From contig CM020620.1 of assembly GCA_009829735.1 (NCBI GenBank), positions 16,946,354 to 17,010,353 of the forward strand: a stretch of 64,000 nt of DNA, given 5' to 3'. A program made the translations under genes and the position numbers. The notes below the pieces were generated by a model. The model had not been told where the DNA came from, did not search any database, and saw only the letters and a list, made by a program, of their open reading frames with translations. Source of the stretch: Pyropia yezoensis (Eukaryota; Rhodophyta; Bangiophyceae; Bangiales; Bangiaceae). This document shows, one piece after another, positions 1-9,584 of this stretch; position 1 is the first letter of the stretch, and the number at the start of each line of letters is the position of its first letter.

Positions 1-540
1 GTGCCGGCACCGCACGCGATCCCCCGTCCGATGCGCCGCCCAATGCGGCCGCCTCGGCGTCGGTGGCCTTCTCGCCTGCGCCCTTGGCCGAATCTGATGG
101 CGCAAGCTTTCCGCGTGTCGTAGACGCCCGGGAGGCCGCGCGCCGCAGAAAATCTAGCACTGCGTCCTTGACAGCCGTCGAAAGGTCGAACCGTCCCGGG
201 TTCCTCAGCTCGACTTTACGTCGGGTCCTCGCCGGACCTGCCCCGCTGCCGTCGTGCGCCAGACCATGGGCCTCGAGTGCCAGGTGCCGAAAAGACGCCA
301 CGGCTTCATCAGCAACGTCAAAGATAGTGCGGAGCACATCTGGGTGCACATCACGCGCGACGGCCAGCCGGGCCTTGGCGGCCGAGACGCGGCGCGCAGC
401 GCGCCGAGGCATGTCTGCGTAGCAGGGCCCGCCGCCGCCGCCGACGACCACACACCGGCAAACGGCGCGTCCAGGCAGCGTTTTCCAGTTGCACACGAGC
501 CAGCAGCCGCAGTGCGCCCGAGCACGGGCTTGACGTCTCA
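1..540. other. No gene recognised
   Basis: GC-rich sequence with short overlapping open frames on both strands. None shows a recognisable domain or consistent codon bias, so I see no supportable gene in it. Confidence 0.4.
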
Positions 541-693
541 GCGCAGTGGGTCTAATACCGAGTACCTACATTTCCGTACAAGATGGCCTTTACGGCCTCT
601 GTGGGGGAGTCGGCTTCTGTAAGCAGGCCCTCACGACCCCCTGAGGGCCGTCTTGCACGAAAATGTAGGTACTCGGATTTAGACCCACTGCGC
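541..693. repeat. Imperfect inverted repeat (48 bp arms, 57 bp spacer)
   Basis: The arms are 541-588 and 646-693. The left arm begins GCGCAGTGGGTCTA and the right arm ends TAGACCCACTGCGC. Aligned as reverse complements they differ at only about 5 of 48 positions. The region could fold as a long hairpin, or be a small foldback or MITE-type element. No transposase motif is present inside. Confidence 0.85.
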
Positions 694-1069
694 AGGGCCG
701 TCACAGGAAATGCGAATCAGAACAAAGCGATATATTCCGTGCTAAATAGCCACGGGTGTGTCCCGGCATGTGTCCGGTGGTCTACGCCAGGACGAAAATC
801 CGGTAGTCTATGAGGTTTTGATTCTGCAGGCTTGTCCGGCGAGTCGTCTTATTGTCACTTCCTGTGACAACCGACGGCGGTCTATATGCATAATACCGGA
901 TACACCGCGTTTCCCAGTCCATTGATCGATTGGAGTAGGGGTTCCACAAACTCCGCGCTTTTTCAGATGTCCGCGGACACGGGGTTTGCTCTACGATTTA
1001 GCCGTCTGTCCATCTTACGAACGGTTCTCCATTGTGGGCCCACAGCTCACACCCATGCCACGAACCCTT

Positions 1070-1100
<31 letters not shown>

Positions 1101-1186
1101 TGAACCGCCCCCTCCTAATGAATCGCCCCTCCTAATGAATCGCCCCTCCTAATGAACCGCCCCCTCCTAATGAACCGCCCCTCACT
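1070..1186. repeat. Poly-C run followed by 18-19 bp tandem array
   Basis: An uninterrupted run of about 27 C (1070-1096) leads into about five copies of an 18-19 bp unit of the form CCTCCTAATGAACCGCCC. Copies alternate AATGAACC and AATGAATC. Short open frames read from this array are repeat artefacts. Confidence 0.9.
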
Positions 1187-1692
1187 CTGTACATAATGAG
1201 GGACCTTTCCCGGCACGTAGATCTTGGGGGCGACGACCGCTAAGGGATGTGCTGAAAAGTCTTGTGGCTTTTCCGCAAACTGCCAGTGTGTAATACGCAG
1301 GACAAAAATCGTCGGGACAAAAATCGTCGTTTCCCGGGGCGCACGTCTCGCGGACGTGCGCGCGCGAATGCATGCGCGCATGCGCGCGAGCGCCCGCCCG
1401 CGCCCTCGCTCATGCGTGCGCGCGGCCCGTGCGCGTGTATCCTCGGGCATGCGCGCGCGCATGCGTGCACGCGCGGCCGCCACCCCCCACCGCCCTCTCC
1501 ACGGTGTACCGCGCCCCTTCCCTTCCCCCACCCCTCCCTTTCCCGGTTGTGCCGCGCCCTCTCCCCCATTCCCGACCACCCTCCCCACGCTGTGCCGCGC
1601 CCTCTCCCCCATTCCCGACCACCCTCCCCACGCTGTGCCGCGCCCTCTCCCTTCCCCCCCCCTCCCCCACCCCCCCCCCCCCCCCCACCGCA

Positions 1693-2390
1693 GCTGGTGA
1701 CGGCCAAGGCGGCGGGTGGTGTGGCGGTGGCGGCGACCGGACTGGTGCGTTTGTTGTGGGGCGGGGGGGGGGCGTGAGGAGGGGGCGTGAGGAGGAGGGG
1801 GGGAGAGTGTGGGAGGGGTGGGGTGGAGGATCGGCGGCCGGCCGGGGGGGAGCACGAGCGCGGCGGCTCTGTTGGGAGAGGGGGGCGGGACGCGCCAGCA
1901 CCGGCGGCGCGGTTTCTTCAAGCCGCGCCGCCGCCGCTGCTGGTGTGCTGCCCCCAAGCCGCGCCCCCACCCCACGGCCGCTGGTTCTCTGCCGTGCCCT
2001 TTTCCCCTCTTTCCCCCCCCCCCACCCCTCCCCCACCCCCTTCCCGCAGGTGGCAGCGGCCAAGGCGGCGTGCTGTGTGGCGGTGGCGGCGGCGGGACCG
2101 GTGCGATTGTTGCGGGGGGGGCGTGAGGAGGGGGCGTGAGGAGGAGGGGGGGAGAGTGTTGGAGGGGTGCGGTGGAGGATCGGCGGCCGGCCGGGGGGGA
2201 GCACGGGCGCGGCGGCTCTGTTGGGAGAGGGGGGCGAGTCGCGCCAGCACCGGTGGCGCGGTTTCTTCAAGCCGCTCCGCCGCCGCTGCTGTTGGGCCGC
2301 CCCCAAGCCGCGCCCCCACCCCACGGCCGCTGGTCCTTCCCCTCGCTCCTCATTCACCCCTTCCCCCGCCCGCCCCCCCAACAGGTGGTG
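1693..2390. repeat. Tandem duplication, ~350 bp unit
   Basis: Two consecutive copies of a roughly 350 bp block share long identical stretches, for example GGATCGGCGGCCGGCCGGGG at about 1829 and 2176, and GCGGTTTCTTCAAGCCG at about 1908 and 2260. The start of a third copy (CAGGTGGTGGCC) appears near 2382. The copies carry scattered point differences. The block sits directly upstream of the 2485 reading frame and may hold its 5' leader. Confidence 0.85.
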
Positions 2391-2484
2391 GCCCAGACGT
2401 TGGGAGGTGGCGGCCGCTGGTGCGTCTGGCGGCACAGCCCGCAGGTGGGGGGCGGCAACGAGGCCGGTGGGGCCGCTGGCGGCG

Positions 2485-4800
2485 ATGGCGGTCACACCAC
2501 CGGCGGCCGAGCCGGTAGCTGACCCGGCGGCCGTGTCAGCAGCGGAATCGGTCGCGTCGCCGGTGGTCGTGCCCGCCGCGTCGGCGTCGGAGGTGGCTGA
2601 CCCGGTGACCGGGCCGGTGGATATGGCGGGTGCAGTGCCGACGGTCGTGGCTCCGGCGGCTCCTGCCGAGCCGCCGCCCGCGTCAGCGGGCATGTCAAGG
2701 GCGGCCTCGGCCGAGGCGTCGGCGGACTCGCCGGCCGAGCCGGCCGTCGCGGTGTCGGGCACGTCGACGGCGGCGGCGTCGGCGGGCAAGTGGACGGTGC
2801 CGGCGGACGCGGTGGCGTTCGCGGTGCCCGGGACAATGGCCGCGTCGGCCGCGCCAGCTGGTGCGGTGCCCGTCGTGCCGGCGGGCGCGGTGCCCGTCGT
2901 GTCAGCGGGCGCGGTGCCCGGGACAATGGCCGCGTCGGCCGCGCCAGCTGGTGCGGTGCCCGTCGTGTCGGCGGGCGCGGTGCCCGTCGTGTTGGCGGGC
3001 GCGGTGCCCGGGACAATGGCCGCGACGGCCGCGCCAGCGGGTGCGGTGCCCGGGACGATGGCCGCGTCGGCCGCGCCAGCGGGTGCGGTGCCCGTCGTGT
3101 CGGCGGGCGCGGTGCCCGTCGTGTCGGCGGGCGCGGTGCCCGGGACGATGGCCGAGTCGGCCGCGCCAGCGGGTGCGGTGCCCGTCGTGTCTGCGGGCGC
3201 GGTGCCCGTCGTGTCGGCGGGCGCGGTGCCAGGGACGATGGCCGCGTCTGCAACTGAGCCGTTGGCGCGGCAGCAAGAGGTGCCCGTTGACGACGACGAA
3301 ATCGTACCGGTGCGAACAGGCCGGTGTGCACCCATAATGGCGGACGAGCCGGTGGTGGAGATGCTGGACATCACAGGCTCTGAGGTGGGGCCAGCGGTAA
3401 CGGGGACGGCTGTGGCGGTTGGCACCGACCAGTCAGGGGTTGCGGCGGCCAGGCGGGCACACAACACGGGTGCCCTCGGACTGGTGCATGAGTGCGACGC
3501 CCTTTTTGCTCGCGTCGGCCCTCGGGAGACGACCCAGGCCGACGCCCTGTGTGTGATCCAGGCCACGTCGACGCTTCTTCGTACGGACCAAGGTGTGCAG
3601 GTTGCCCAGGCCGCTGTTGCCCACCTGTCCCACTTGTATCTGCCACACGCAGGCGACCCGGTCGTGGCACGAGAGATGGCAACCGCCGTTCGACATGCCC
3701 TTCGCGGCCCGGGTTTGGCAAACCTGCCTCGCGACATCCTCGAGGCACTCGTGGACATTTTTGTCCTCCCCGTCATGGTTCCTGACGTGTCGCGGCCAAA
3801 AACAACGATCCACCGCCTGGCGGTGCGGGCGGCGGCGGTGGCGGCGCCCACACAGATGCTGGTGACCGGCCGGTCTGGGCGGAAGCGGCTGCGTCTCACC
3901 GCCCCTGGTGGCCCTGCCGTCCCGGCCTTGGGCGGTCCTGGGGGCCCTGCGGGTCCGGCTGCGATGCCGTCTTCCCGTTCATTGGCGTTGACCCCCCCCC
4001 GCGCGGACTTTCGACACCCTGAGGCGGACGAGCCGCCGGCGACGCTTCCCCGGCAAGATGCGCATGTTGTAGCGGACGCTGGCAGTGGTGGTGGCCAGGA
4101 GCTCGCCCACTTCAGCCGCGAGATGGTCGCTGCTGTCGGCGCCGTCTGCTCGAAATGGCTGCGCGAGCACGGGCCGCTGGTCGATTCTCTTTCCTGGCCG
4201 GAACATGTGCGGTTTTTCCGTACCGCCTGGTCCACGGGCGTCTGGCCACCCGAGGCCCAGCGCTTCCTGCTCGACGCATGTGCGACAGACACTGCCACCG
4301 TGCATCAGGCGGTGCTGGCGGGCAAGGGTGGTACCGGAGCGCCCCAGCAGCCGTTAAAACTGCACACCCGCCTGTGGTCGCATCGGGTCGAGTCGGTCTT
4401 CGTACCTGCCGTCGTGGAGCGGGGTGGCGGTGACGACGAGCCTGTCCCGGCCGGTGCGGGCAGCCCTGACGACGTTGCCCTGCTGATGTCCATGCCAGGG
4501 ACGCTGGCAATGTTGCCGACGGACTTCTTCGATGCTTTTGAAGAAGTCAAGGCGTGGAGAATGGCCATATGTGACATGGCGGCTTTGCTCTTCCCAACCG
4601 TTTTGGGACACCCGGGCGCTTCTGCTGCTGCCGCCCCGGCTGCGGCCCTGTTTTCGCGTTTTGCGAGGGTCACTGCCTCGGACACTGGCGTCGGGTGGCT
4701 GGTGGCGCCCAGCTCAAAGTTCCGACTGTCCGCCCGGGACGTCATCCGTCGCCTAGCCGGTGTGGTGGGTGAGCGGGGGGGCGGTCGGTCTGATTCGTAG
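2485..4800 (+). CDS. Large protein of unknown function upstream of helicase
   Basis: I do not recognise this 771-residue product. The ATG at 2485 is the first one after the upstream duplication; the frame itself is open further 5'. Residues ~1-110 are Ala/Pro/Ser-rich. Residues ~110-260 are a repetitive Ala/Val/Gly/Pro block built on PGTMAASAAPAGAVPVVS-like units. From ~270 on the protein looks globular, with strong GC3 coding character and helical stretches such as FFDAFEEVKAWRMAICDMA near the end. It stops at TAG 4798-4800. The next ATG (4807) is in the same frame only two codons later and opens the helicase. The two may therefore be one gene interrupted by a nonsense change, a readthrough pair, or adjacent genes. 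The downstream neighbour suggests a nucleic-acid role, but nothing in this protein itself shows one. Confidence 0.6.
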   Translation: MAVTPPAAEPVADPAAVSAAESVASPVVVPAASASEVADPVTGPVDMAGAVPTVVAPAAPAEPPPASAGMSRAASAEASADSPAEPAVAVSGTSTAAASAGKWTVPADAVAFAVPGTMAASAAPAGAVPVVPAGAVPVVSAGAVPGTMAASAAPAGAVPVVSAGAVPVVLAGAVPGTMAATAAPAGAVPGTMAASAAPAGAVPVVSAGAVPVVSAGAVPGTMAESAAPAGAVPVVSAGAVPVVSAGAVPGTMAASATEPLARQQEVPVDDDEIVPVRTGRCAPIMADEPVVEMLDITGSEVGPAVTGTAVAVGTDQSGVAAARRAHNTGALGLVHECDALFARVGPRETTQADALCVIQATSTLLRTDQGVQVAQAAVAHLSHLYLPHAGDPVVAREMATAVRHALRGPGLANLPRDILEALVDIFVLPVMVPDVSRPKTTIHRLAVRAAAVAAPTQMLVTGRSGRKRLRLTAPGGPAVPALGGPGGPAGPAAMPSSRSLALTPPRADFRHPEADEPPATLPRQDAHVVADAGSGGGQELAHFSREMVAAVGAVCSKWLREHGPLVDSLSWPEHVRFFRTAWSTGVWPPEAQRFLLDACATDTATVHQAVLAGKGGTGAPQQPLKLHTRLWSHRVESVFVPAVVERGGGDDEPVPAGAGSPDDVALLMSMPGTLAMLPTDFFDAFEEVKAWRMAICDMAALLFPTVLGHPGASAAAAPAAALFSRFARVTASDTGVGWLVAPSSKFRLSARDVIRRLAGVVGERGGGRSDS
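2815..3260 (+). repeat. Coding minisatellite, ~90 bp (30-residue) units
   Basis: In-frame repeats alternate a block encoding PGTMAASAAPAG with one to three blocks encoding AVPVVSAG. Copies are nearly identical at DNA level and keep the reading frame, which suggests recent slippage or unequal exchange inside the coding sequence. Confidence 0.85.
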
Positions 4801-4806
4801 TCCGTC

Positions 4807-7800
4807 ATGGACCTGTTGGATGGGTGCTCACCCGTCCTGCCCGACGGGGGGGGGCGCGGTGACTCCGCCTGCGAGACCACCAGTGCTGCCGCCCCGGGTC
4901 CGCCTTGTGGTGGTCCGCGACCTTTTGACGCCCTGCGCGTCATCCAAAACGACCTGCACTTGCTGGGTGTTGGTGCGCGCTCTGCTCGTGCGGCTCGTCA
5001 CTGGAACGGCATCCCCCTGCAGCTGTTTGCCGTAAGTACGGCGTTTGTGCGGGGCGGCCGACAGGTGCTGACGGACGTGAGCGCGGGGCCCCCGGCTGCG
5101 GCTGTGGGCTCTCAAGGCGATTCGGACAAAATGTCAGAGGGTGGGGCGCTCGCCCGTGTCCTGCACCTGCTCATGCGGCTGGGCATCCACCGAGACGTGT
5201 CGGAAGCACGGAGTGTCATCCTCTACGCGCTCGTCGGGTGCCTCGCCCGATTCGCCGATCCCGCTGGGTGCTCCACCCATTTTGACATCTTGGACGCGGG
5301 ACACATCGCCCCCGTTGTCAACGAGTGGGTTGACTCGCTGCCGAGCCTTTGGCAGGTTGCCGTCGGAAACGACAAGGCGGCGCGGACGCGATACAGCTGG
5401 GTGTACTATGCGGCCATTTACAACCTGGGGAGTATGCCGCTTGCGTCTGGTGTGCGGGCATCTCGGAGGGCGCTGGCCAACGCAGCAATTGCCTGGTTGG
5501 CGTCCCCATCGGGTATGTCGCCCTGGATCGGACGAGATTGCGAGAATACCTCCCAGGCCCTGCACAAGCTGAGGAGTTTGCTCTGTCCGCCTGCCAAGCC
5601 TGGCAAGCGGGTCAGCCTCCTGGTCGAGCAACTTCGTCAGCGCATCGACGAAGTACTCGGCGGGTCTGCTGCGCCAGACGACACTGAGGCGGGTGCTGCG
5701 CCAGACGACGCAGGGGCGGGGGCTGCGCCTGCCGATGATGTAGGTGCCGGCTCAGGTGCCGACAAAGATGGGCGGCCTCCCCCAGCGCCCGATGCGACCA
5801 TGGCGATTCCGTCCGGTGACGGTGACCCCGACGGCATTACCATTGGCGACGACGCGGGGGGCGAAGTCGAGTTTGTGTGCTACCTACCCGCAGTGGCGGT
5901 CCCAGACAATGTGTTGGCTGCGCAGGCAGTTTCCCCTGTCTACAATGCGGAACCCTGCATCGTCATTGTGTTCATTGACGACGACGATGACTGGAATGAC
6001 GCAGAGAACGATGACGTGACTGTCGTCAGTGTGGCCCGGGTGGTCCGGGCCGGCCAACTGGTCGGGCAGCGGCGCACGTCCTCCGCCACTGGGGCGGCCG
6101 CCCATGTGGCAGTAGCTCAGAGTGCTGCCACCTCTGTCGCGACTGTAGCTGCCACCTCCTCCGCGACAGCAGCCGTCCCAGGCGGGCCCTCTACGCCCGA
6201 GGTTGCTGTTACCGCTGCTGCTCCCGATGCTCCTTCGGCGGCGGGTATAGCCACAGGCGCGGTGGATGCTGTGGCTGTGGGTGCTCCTGGGGTTGGTGGG
6301 GCTCCTGCGGGCACGGCGGCCGTGGCGGACGCGGGTGTTGGCGGAGGTGCACCTGCTGAACCTGGTACTGCTGCAGCAACCGACACGGAGGGGGTGGCTG
6401 CGGTGGGCACGGCAGTGGCTCGGGGGGAGGAGCCCTCTTCCGCTTTGCCTGCAGTTGCAGACGCGGAAGCGGCTGTTGTTGGAGGTGGGACTGCCGGCGT
6501 GGGAGGTCCTTGTATCGGTTCCCCGGGTGGTGGGGGGGACGCGTCTCCCACCGCAGCACCTCTGCCCGCGGCGGCGGCGGCGGCGGCGGGGGGTGGTGCG
6601 AGCCAGGCCAGTCCTCCCACACTGTGTGGCGCGGATGGTGATCGGGTGGCGCTCGGTCAGCTGACGCTCTGTACGTCCGAGTCTGGGTGGACGGGTGTCC
6701 CAACCCACCTGCGCCCGTCCCCGTTGTACGCAAGAGGACCTGGGGGCCGCTGGCAGGCCATCGTTGTCGCCACCTTGTGCCAGCTAGCCGCCCGCGGTAC
6801 AGAGGCGGTGGCGCAGTCTATCGAAGGGAGCAACAAGGGCCACGGCGGCGGCGGCGGACGCAGTGGGCGCGTGACCACATCGTCATTGTGCTCCCGCTTT
6901 GGCGTGGCTCGCATCGACGCGCCCATCACCCTGTCGTCGCCGCAGGTGGGGGGCTCCATCCTGGACGACCCGCGGGCGTGTCGCATGTGCAACGTGCTCG
7001 TGCGTATGCCCGCCCCCCGGGGTGGTCCCCCCCGTGGGGGCGGCCGCCCTACCGGGGGATCCGCTGGGCGCCACCACCGCCGCCACAAGGACCGCGGGGT
7101 GTCAAGTGGGCCCACAGACGCCACCCCGGGTAATTTGTGTGCCTTTTGGGTACCGGAACCCATCGGCTCGGTGTGCAGCACCCCCGTGGACGCCGTGCTT
7201 ATTGGCCGCTGCGAGGACAAGGAGGGTCAACCCGGCGGGAAGGTTGGTGGCCCGCCGCCCGCGGGGGCAGGCCAGTGGTGGGTGGACAAGACGCCTGGCC
7301 CGGGGCTGGACGAGGGGGACGATGACGCCGGCACGGCGCGCCACGGTGGCGCATCCAGTCCCCCCCGGCGGTGGTGGTTTGCGGTGCGTCGTTCAGACGT
7401 GCGGCGGATGCTCCATCGCCGGACGGCGAATGTGGTCGTCACCCTGTCTCATAGTGTCCTGTCGGACAGCCGCGAGTTTGGCGGCCTCGGCCACTGGGAC
7501 CTTCTTCCGCCAGTCATGCAGAGGGTGCTCGCCATCCACGCAACGCCTCCGCACGGGGGACAGCAGGTGGTACCTGTACCGGCACCGGGGCCTCCCCCCC
7601 TGCAGAGTGCTCCTCCACGCTACGCCCACCTGGACGAGTTCCAGTGGCGCGCAGTCGATTGCATGCGCCGGGGGCTGTTGTCGGACGAGTGTGACGTGCA
7701 GCTGGTGACGGGCCCCCCCGGGACGGGCAAGACACGCGCCATTGTCTCCATGGTGGACATGGTACTTGGGACCCTGCCAGACGGGCGGGTCCTGCTGACG

Positions 7801-9297
7801 TCGCGCACCAACACGGCGTGCGATGAGCTGTTGGACGCAGTGCACGAGTTGTTCTGTCCGTCGGGGGCTGCCAGTCGACACGGCGTCGCGAAACCCGATG
7901 CCGTGACGCTCCTCCGTGTGGGTGAACCCCCTCCGGATGGCCACCGTGCCAAGACAACGCACATTGACGCCGTGGTGGACGAGCGCCTTCCTGTCGCCTA
8001 CCCGTCCGTGACAGCCGCGGTGGAACGGGCAAGGGCACGGGTGGCCGATGTGGGCCGCCGTGTGGATCGTTCCCGCGCCCAGGGTGCAGAGCCGGGCGCG
8101 GGTGGGTCACAAAACCTCCTCGAGGAATGTGCCGATGCGGAGCAAGCCCTGGAGGCTGCCTTGCGTCGCCAGCAGCGTGCGGAACGGGAGCTCCGCAAGC
8201 GCATCGTGGGCGGCGCGTCCGTCATTGTCACAACCACGTCAACGTCGACGGGGGCGCTCGTGGGGGGTCATGGCTTTGACGCCATTATCATTGACGAGGG
8301 TGCGGCAACAAGCGTCCCTGCGTCTGTCGCCGCCATTGTTCGCGCCAAGCGGGCGGAGCGTGCGGGTGGCTCGTCAGATGAGGAAGAGGACGGTCATCCG
8401 GCAGAGCGGACCAAGTGCATTGTCCTTGTTGGCGACAATGCCCAGCTGAGGCCGAGCGCCGGCATGCAGTACAGGGGCGAGACACGGCCGATGGCATCCA
8501 GCGTTTTTGAGCGGCTCGCCAGGTTTCTGTCCGCTTGCGTCATCCTCTCCGTGCAGTACCGCATGCGGCCGCTGTTATGGTCCCTCCTCCGACAAGTCTT
8601 TTACCGGCACATTGGCATATGGTCGGACGGGCGCGGGCCCAAGGCCCGCCATGAGGAGGGGTTTGGAACACCCGCGTGGCTAAACCATCCGGGACAGCCT
8701 ATTCGCTTTGGAGGGCTGCAAGTGACAGACACCTCCCGCCTGCCGGCCGACGATCGGGCGCACAAGACGGGTTCCACCACCCCCAACAACAAGAGCCTGA
8801 TTAACGTTGCAGAGCTTCGGTTGGTCGAGATGGCTCTTACGGATCTACTGCGGGCGTGGGCGACGTCCAGCGGGGCTACCGAGCTCAAGGTGATGCTGAT
8901 CACCCCGTACACTGCGCAGCGGAACAAGCTGAATGAGGTGGTGCAGTCGATGAGAGACAGCAGGCGGCTGCCCCGCAGACCATGTGCCGACGTCAGGGTG
9001 TCCACCGTGGATGGCTGCCAAGGCGCTTCTGTGGACTGTGTCATACTCTCCCTCGTGCGGTCAGAGCCTGGGGCGCCACCCGGCGGGAGCACCGACTTTT
9101 TGTCCGACGAGCGGCGCGTGAACGTCATGATGTCGCGGGCACAGAGCCATCTCCACGTGATTGGTCACATGGACTACCTTTCAAGCTCTGGGGGTGTGTG
9201 GAAGAGCTGGTGGGACAACGTCCGCCGTAGGTGGAGCCGTCCAGATCGACGGGACCGCGAGCACATCAACATTGTGGCTCCCGACAGGGTGTACTAG
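4807..9297 (+). CDS. UPF1/SEN1-like superfamily 1 helicase
   Basis: The 1496-residue protein has an ATP-dependent RNA/DNA helicase core at its C-terminus. Residues ~1-290 are an unknown helical domain. An acidic patch (~390-405, DDDDDWNDAENDD) and an Ala/Gly-rich linker (~430-610) follow. The helicase part starts near 935 with a Q-like motif (EFQWRAVDCM). It then shows Walker A VTGPPGTGKT (~968), Walker B IIIDEGA (~1160), motif III LVGDNAQLRPS (~1203), motif IV LSVQYRM (~1248), motif V STVDGCQGASVD (~1400) and motif VI RRVNVMMSRAQ (~1438). This order is that of the AAA_11/AAA_12 UPF1-like clade. Motif II reads DEGA rather than the usual DEAA or DEAS, a mild oddity. A coiled, charged insert (~1075-1140) lies between motifs Ia and II. 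No UPF1 zinc-binding CH domain is visible, so it is not UPF1 itself. The frame continues upstream across one TAG. Confidence 0.92.
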   Translation: MDLLDGCSPVLPDGGGRGDSACETTSAAAPGPPCGGPRPFDALRVIQNDLHLLGVGARSARAARHWNGIPLQLFAVSTAFVRGGRQVLTDVSAGPPAAAVGSQGDSDKMSEGGALARVLHLLMRLGIHRDVSEARSVILYALVGCLARFADPAGCSTHFDILDAGHIAPVVNEWVDSLPSLWQVAVGNDKAARTRYSWVYYAAIYNLGSMPLASGVRASRRALANAAIAWLASPSGMSPWIGRDCENTSQALHKLRSLLCPPAKPGKRVSLLVEQLRQRIDEVLGGSAAPDDTEAGAAPDDAGAGAAPADDVGAGSGADKDGRPPPAPDATMAIPSGDGDPDGITIGDDAGGEVEFVCYLPAVAVPDNVLAAQAVSPVYNAEPCIVIVFIDDDDDWNDAENDDVTVVSVARVVRAGQLVGQRRTSSATGAAAHVAVAQSAATSVATVAATSSATAAVPGGPSTPEVAVTAAAPDAPSAAGIATGAVDAVAVGAPGVGGAPAGTAAVADAGVGGGAPAEPGTAAATDTEGVAAVGTAVARGEEPSSALPAVADAEAAVVGGGTAGVGGPCIGSPGGGGDASPTAAPLPAAAAAAAGGGASQASPPTLCGADGDRVALGQLTLCTSESGWTGVPTHLRPSPLYARGPGGRWQAIVVATLCQLAARGTEAVAQSIEGSNKGHGGGGGRSGRVTTSSLCSRFGVARIDAPITLSSPQVGGSILDDPRACRMCNVLVRMPAPRGGPPRGGGRPTGGSAGRHHRRHKDRGVSSGPTDATPGNLCAFWVPEPIGSVCSTPVDAVLIGRCEDKEGQPGGKVGGPPPAGAGQWWVDKTPGPGLDEGDDDAGTARHGGASSPPRRWWFAVRRSDVRRMLHRRTANVVVTLSHSVLSDSREFGGLGHWDLLPPVMQRVLAIHATPPHGGQQVVPVPAPGPPPLQSAPPRYAHLDEFQWRAVDCMRRGLLSDECDVQLVTGPPGTGKTRAIVSMVDMVLGTLPDGRVLLTSRTNTACDELLDAVHELFCPSGAASRHGVAKPDAVTLLRVGEPPPDGHRAKTTHIDAVVDERLPVAYPSVTAAVERARARVADVGRRVDRSRAQGAEPGAGGSQNLLEECADAEQALEAALRRQQRAERELRKRIVGGASVIVTTTSTSTGALVGGHGFDAIIIDEGAATSVPASVAAIVRAKRAERAGGSSDEEEDGHPAERTKCIVLVGDNAQLRPSAGMQYRGETRPMASSVFERLARFLSACVILSVQYRMRPLLWSLLRQVFYRHIGIWSDGRGPKARHEEGFGTPAWLNHPGQPIRFGGLQVTDTSRLPADDRAHKTGSTTPNNKSLINVAELRLVEMALTDLLRAWATSSGATELKVMLITPYTAQRNKLNEVVQSMRDSRRLPRRPCADVRVSTVDGCQGASVDCVILSLVRSEPGAPPGGSTDFLSDERRVNVMMSRAQSHLHVIGHMDYLSSSGGVWKSWWDNVRRRWSRPDRRDREHINIVAPDRVY

Positions 9298-9319
9298 TCG
9301 GGAGTATCTTTTGTTTCTG

Positions 9320-9360
9320 GGGGGGGAAGTGGGGGGGGGGGGGGGGGGGGGGGGGGGGGG
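9320..9360. repeat. Poly-G tract after the helicase gene
   Basis: G runs (seven, then more than twenty after GAAGT) begin about 20 bases past the helicase stop codon. They have clear G-quadruplex potential and may also be hard to assemble. Confidence 0.85.
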
Positions 9361-9584
9361 CTGTACGGCACCCCCTCTTTTTTACGCTTTGAAGGTGTCG
9401 CTTTTCATGTGGTGGTCGGTTGTTCCCCAGTGTTGTTCCCAACTGCTGTCGTTGATGTTTTGAGTTGCGTGACCAGTTGGACAAAGGCTCATATGGCAAG
9501 GTCGCGCCCAAGTGCCACAGCACCGTCCGTGTATGTGAGCCCACAGCTCAGCGCCCAGGACTCCGCCGTGCTCTGCAGGCTCGA

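Noticed and set aside
1410-4298. 962-codon minus-strand open frame
   Set aside because: It is antisense to the better-supported plus-strand ORF and runs through repeats whose unit is a multiple of three. Its Thr/Ala/Gly/Pro repeats are the mirror of the coding minisatellite.
4798-4800. Reassignment of TAG as a sense codon
   Set aside because: The helicase (9295-9297) and the PIF/Harbinger transposase (40101-40103) both end properly at TAG, so a general reassignment is unlikely.
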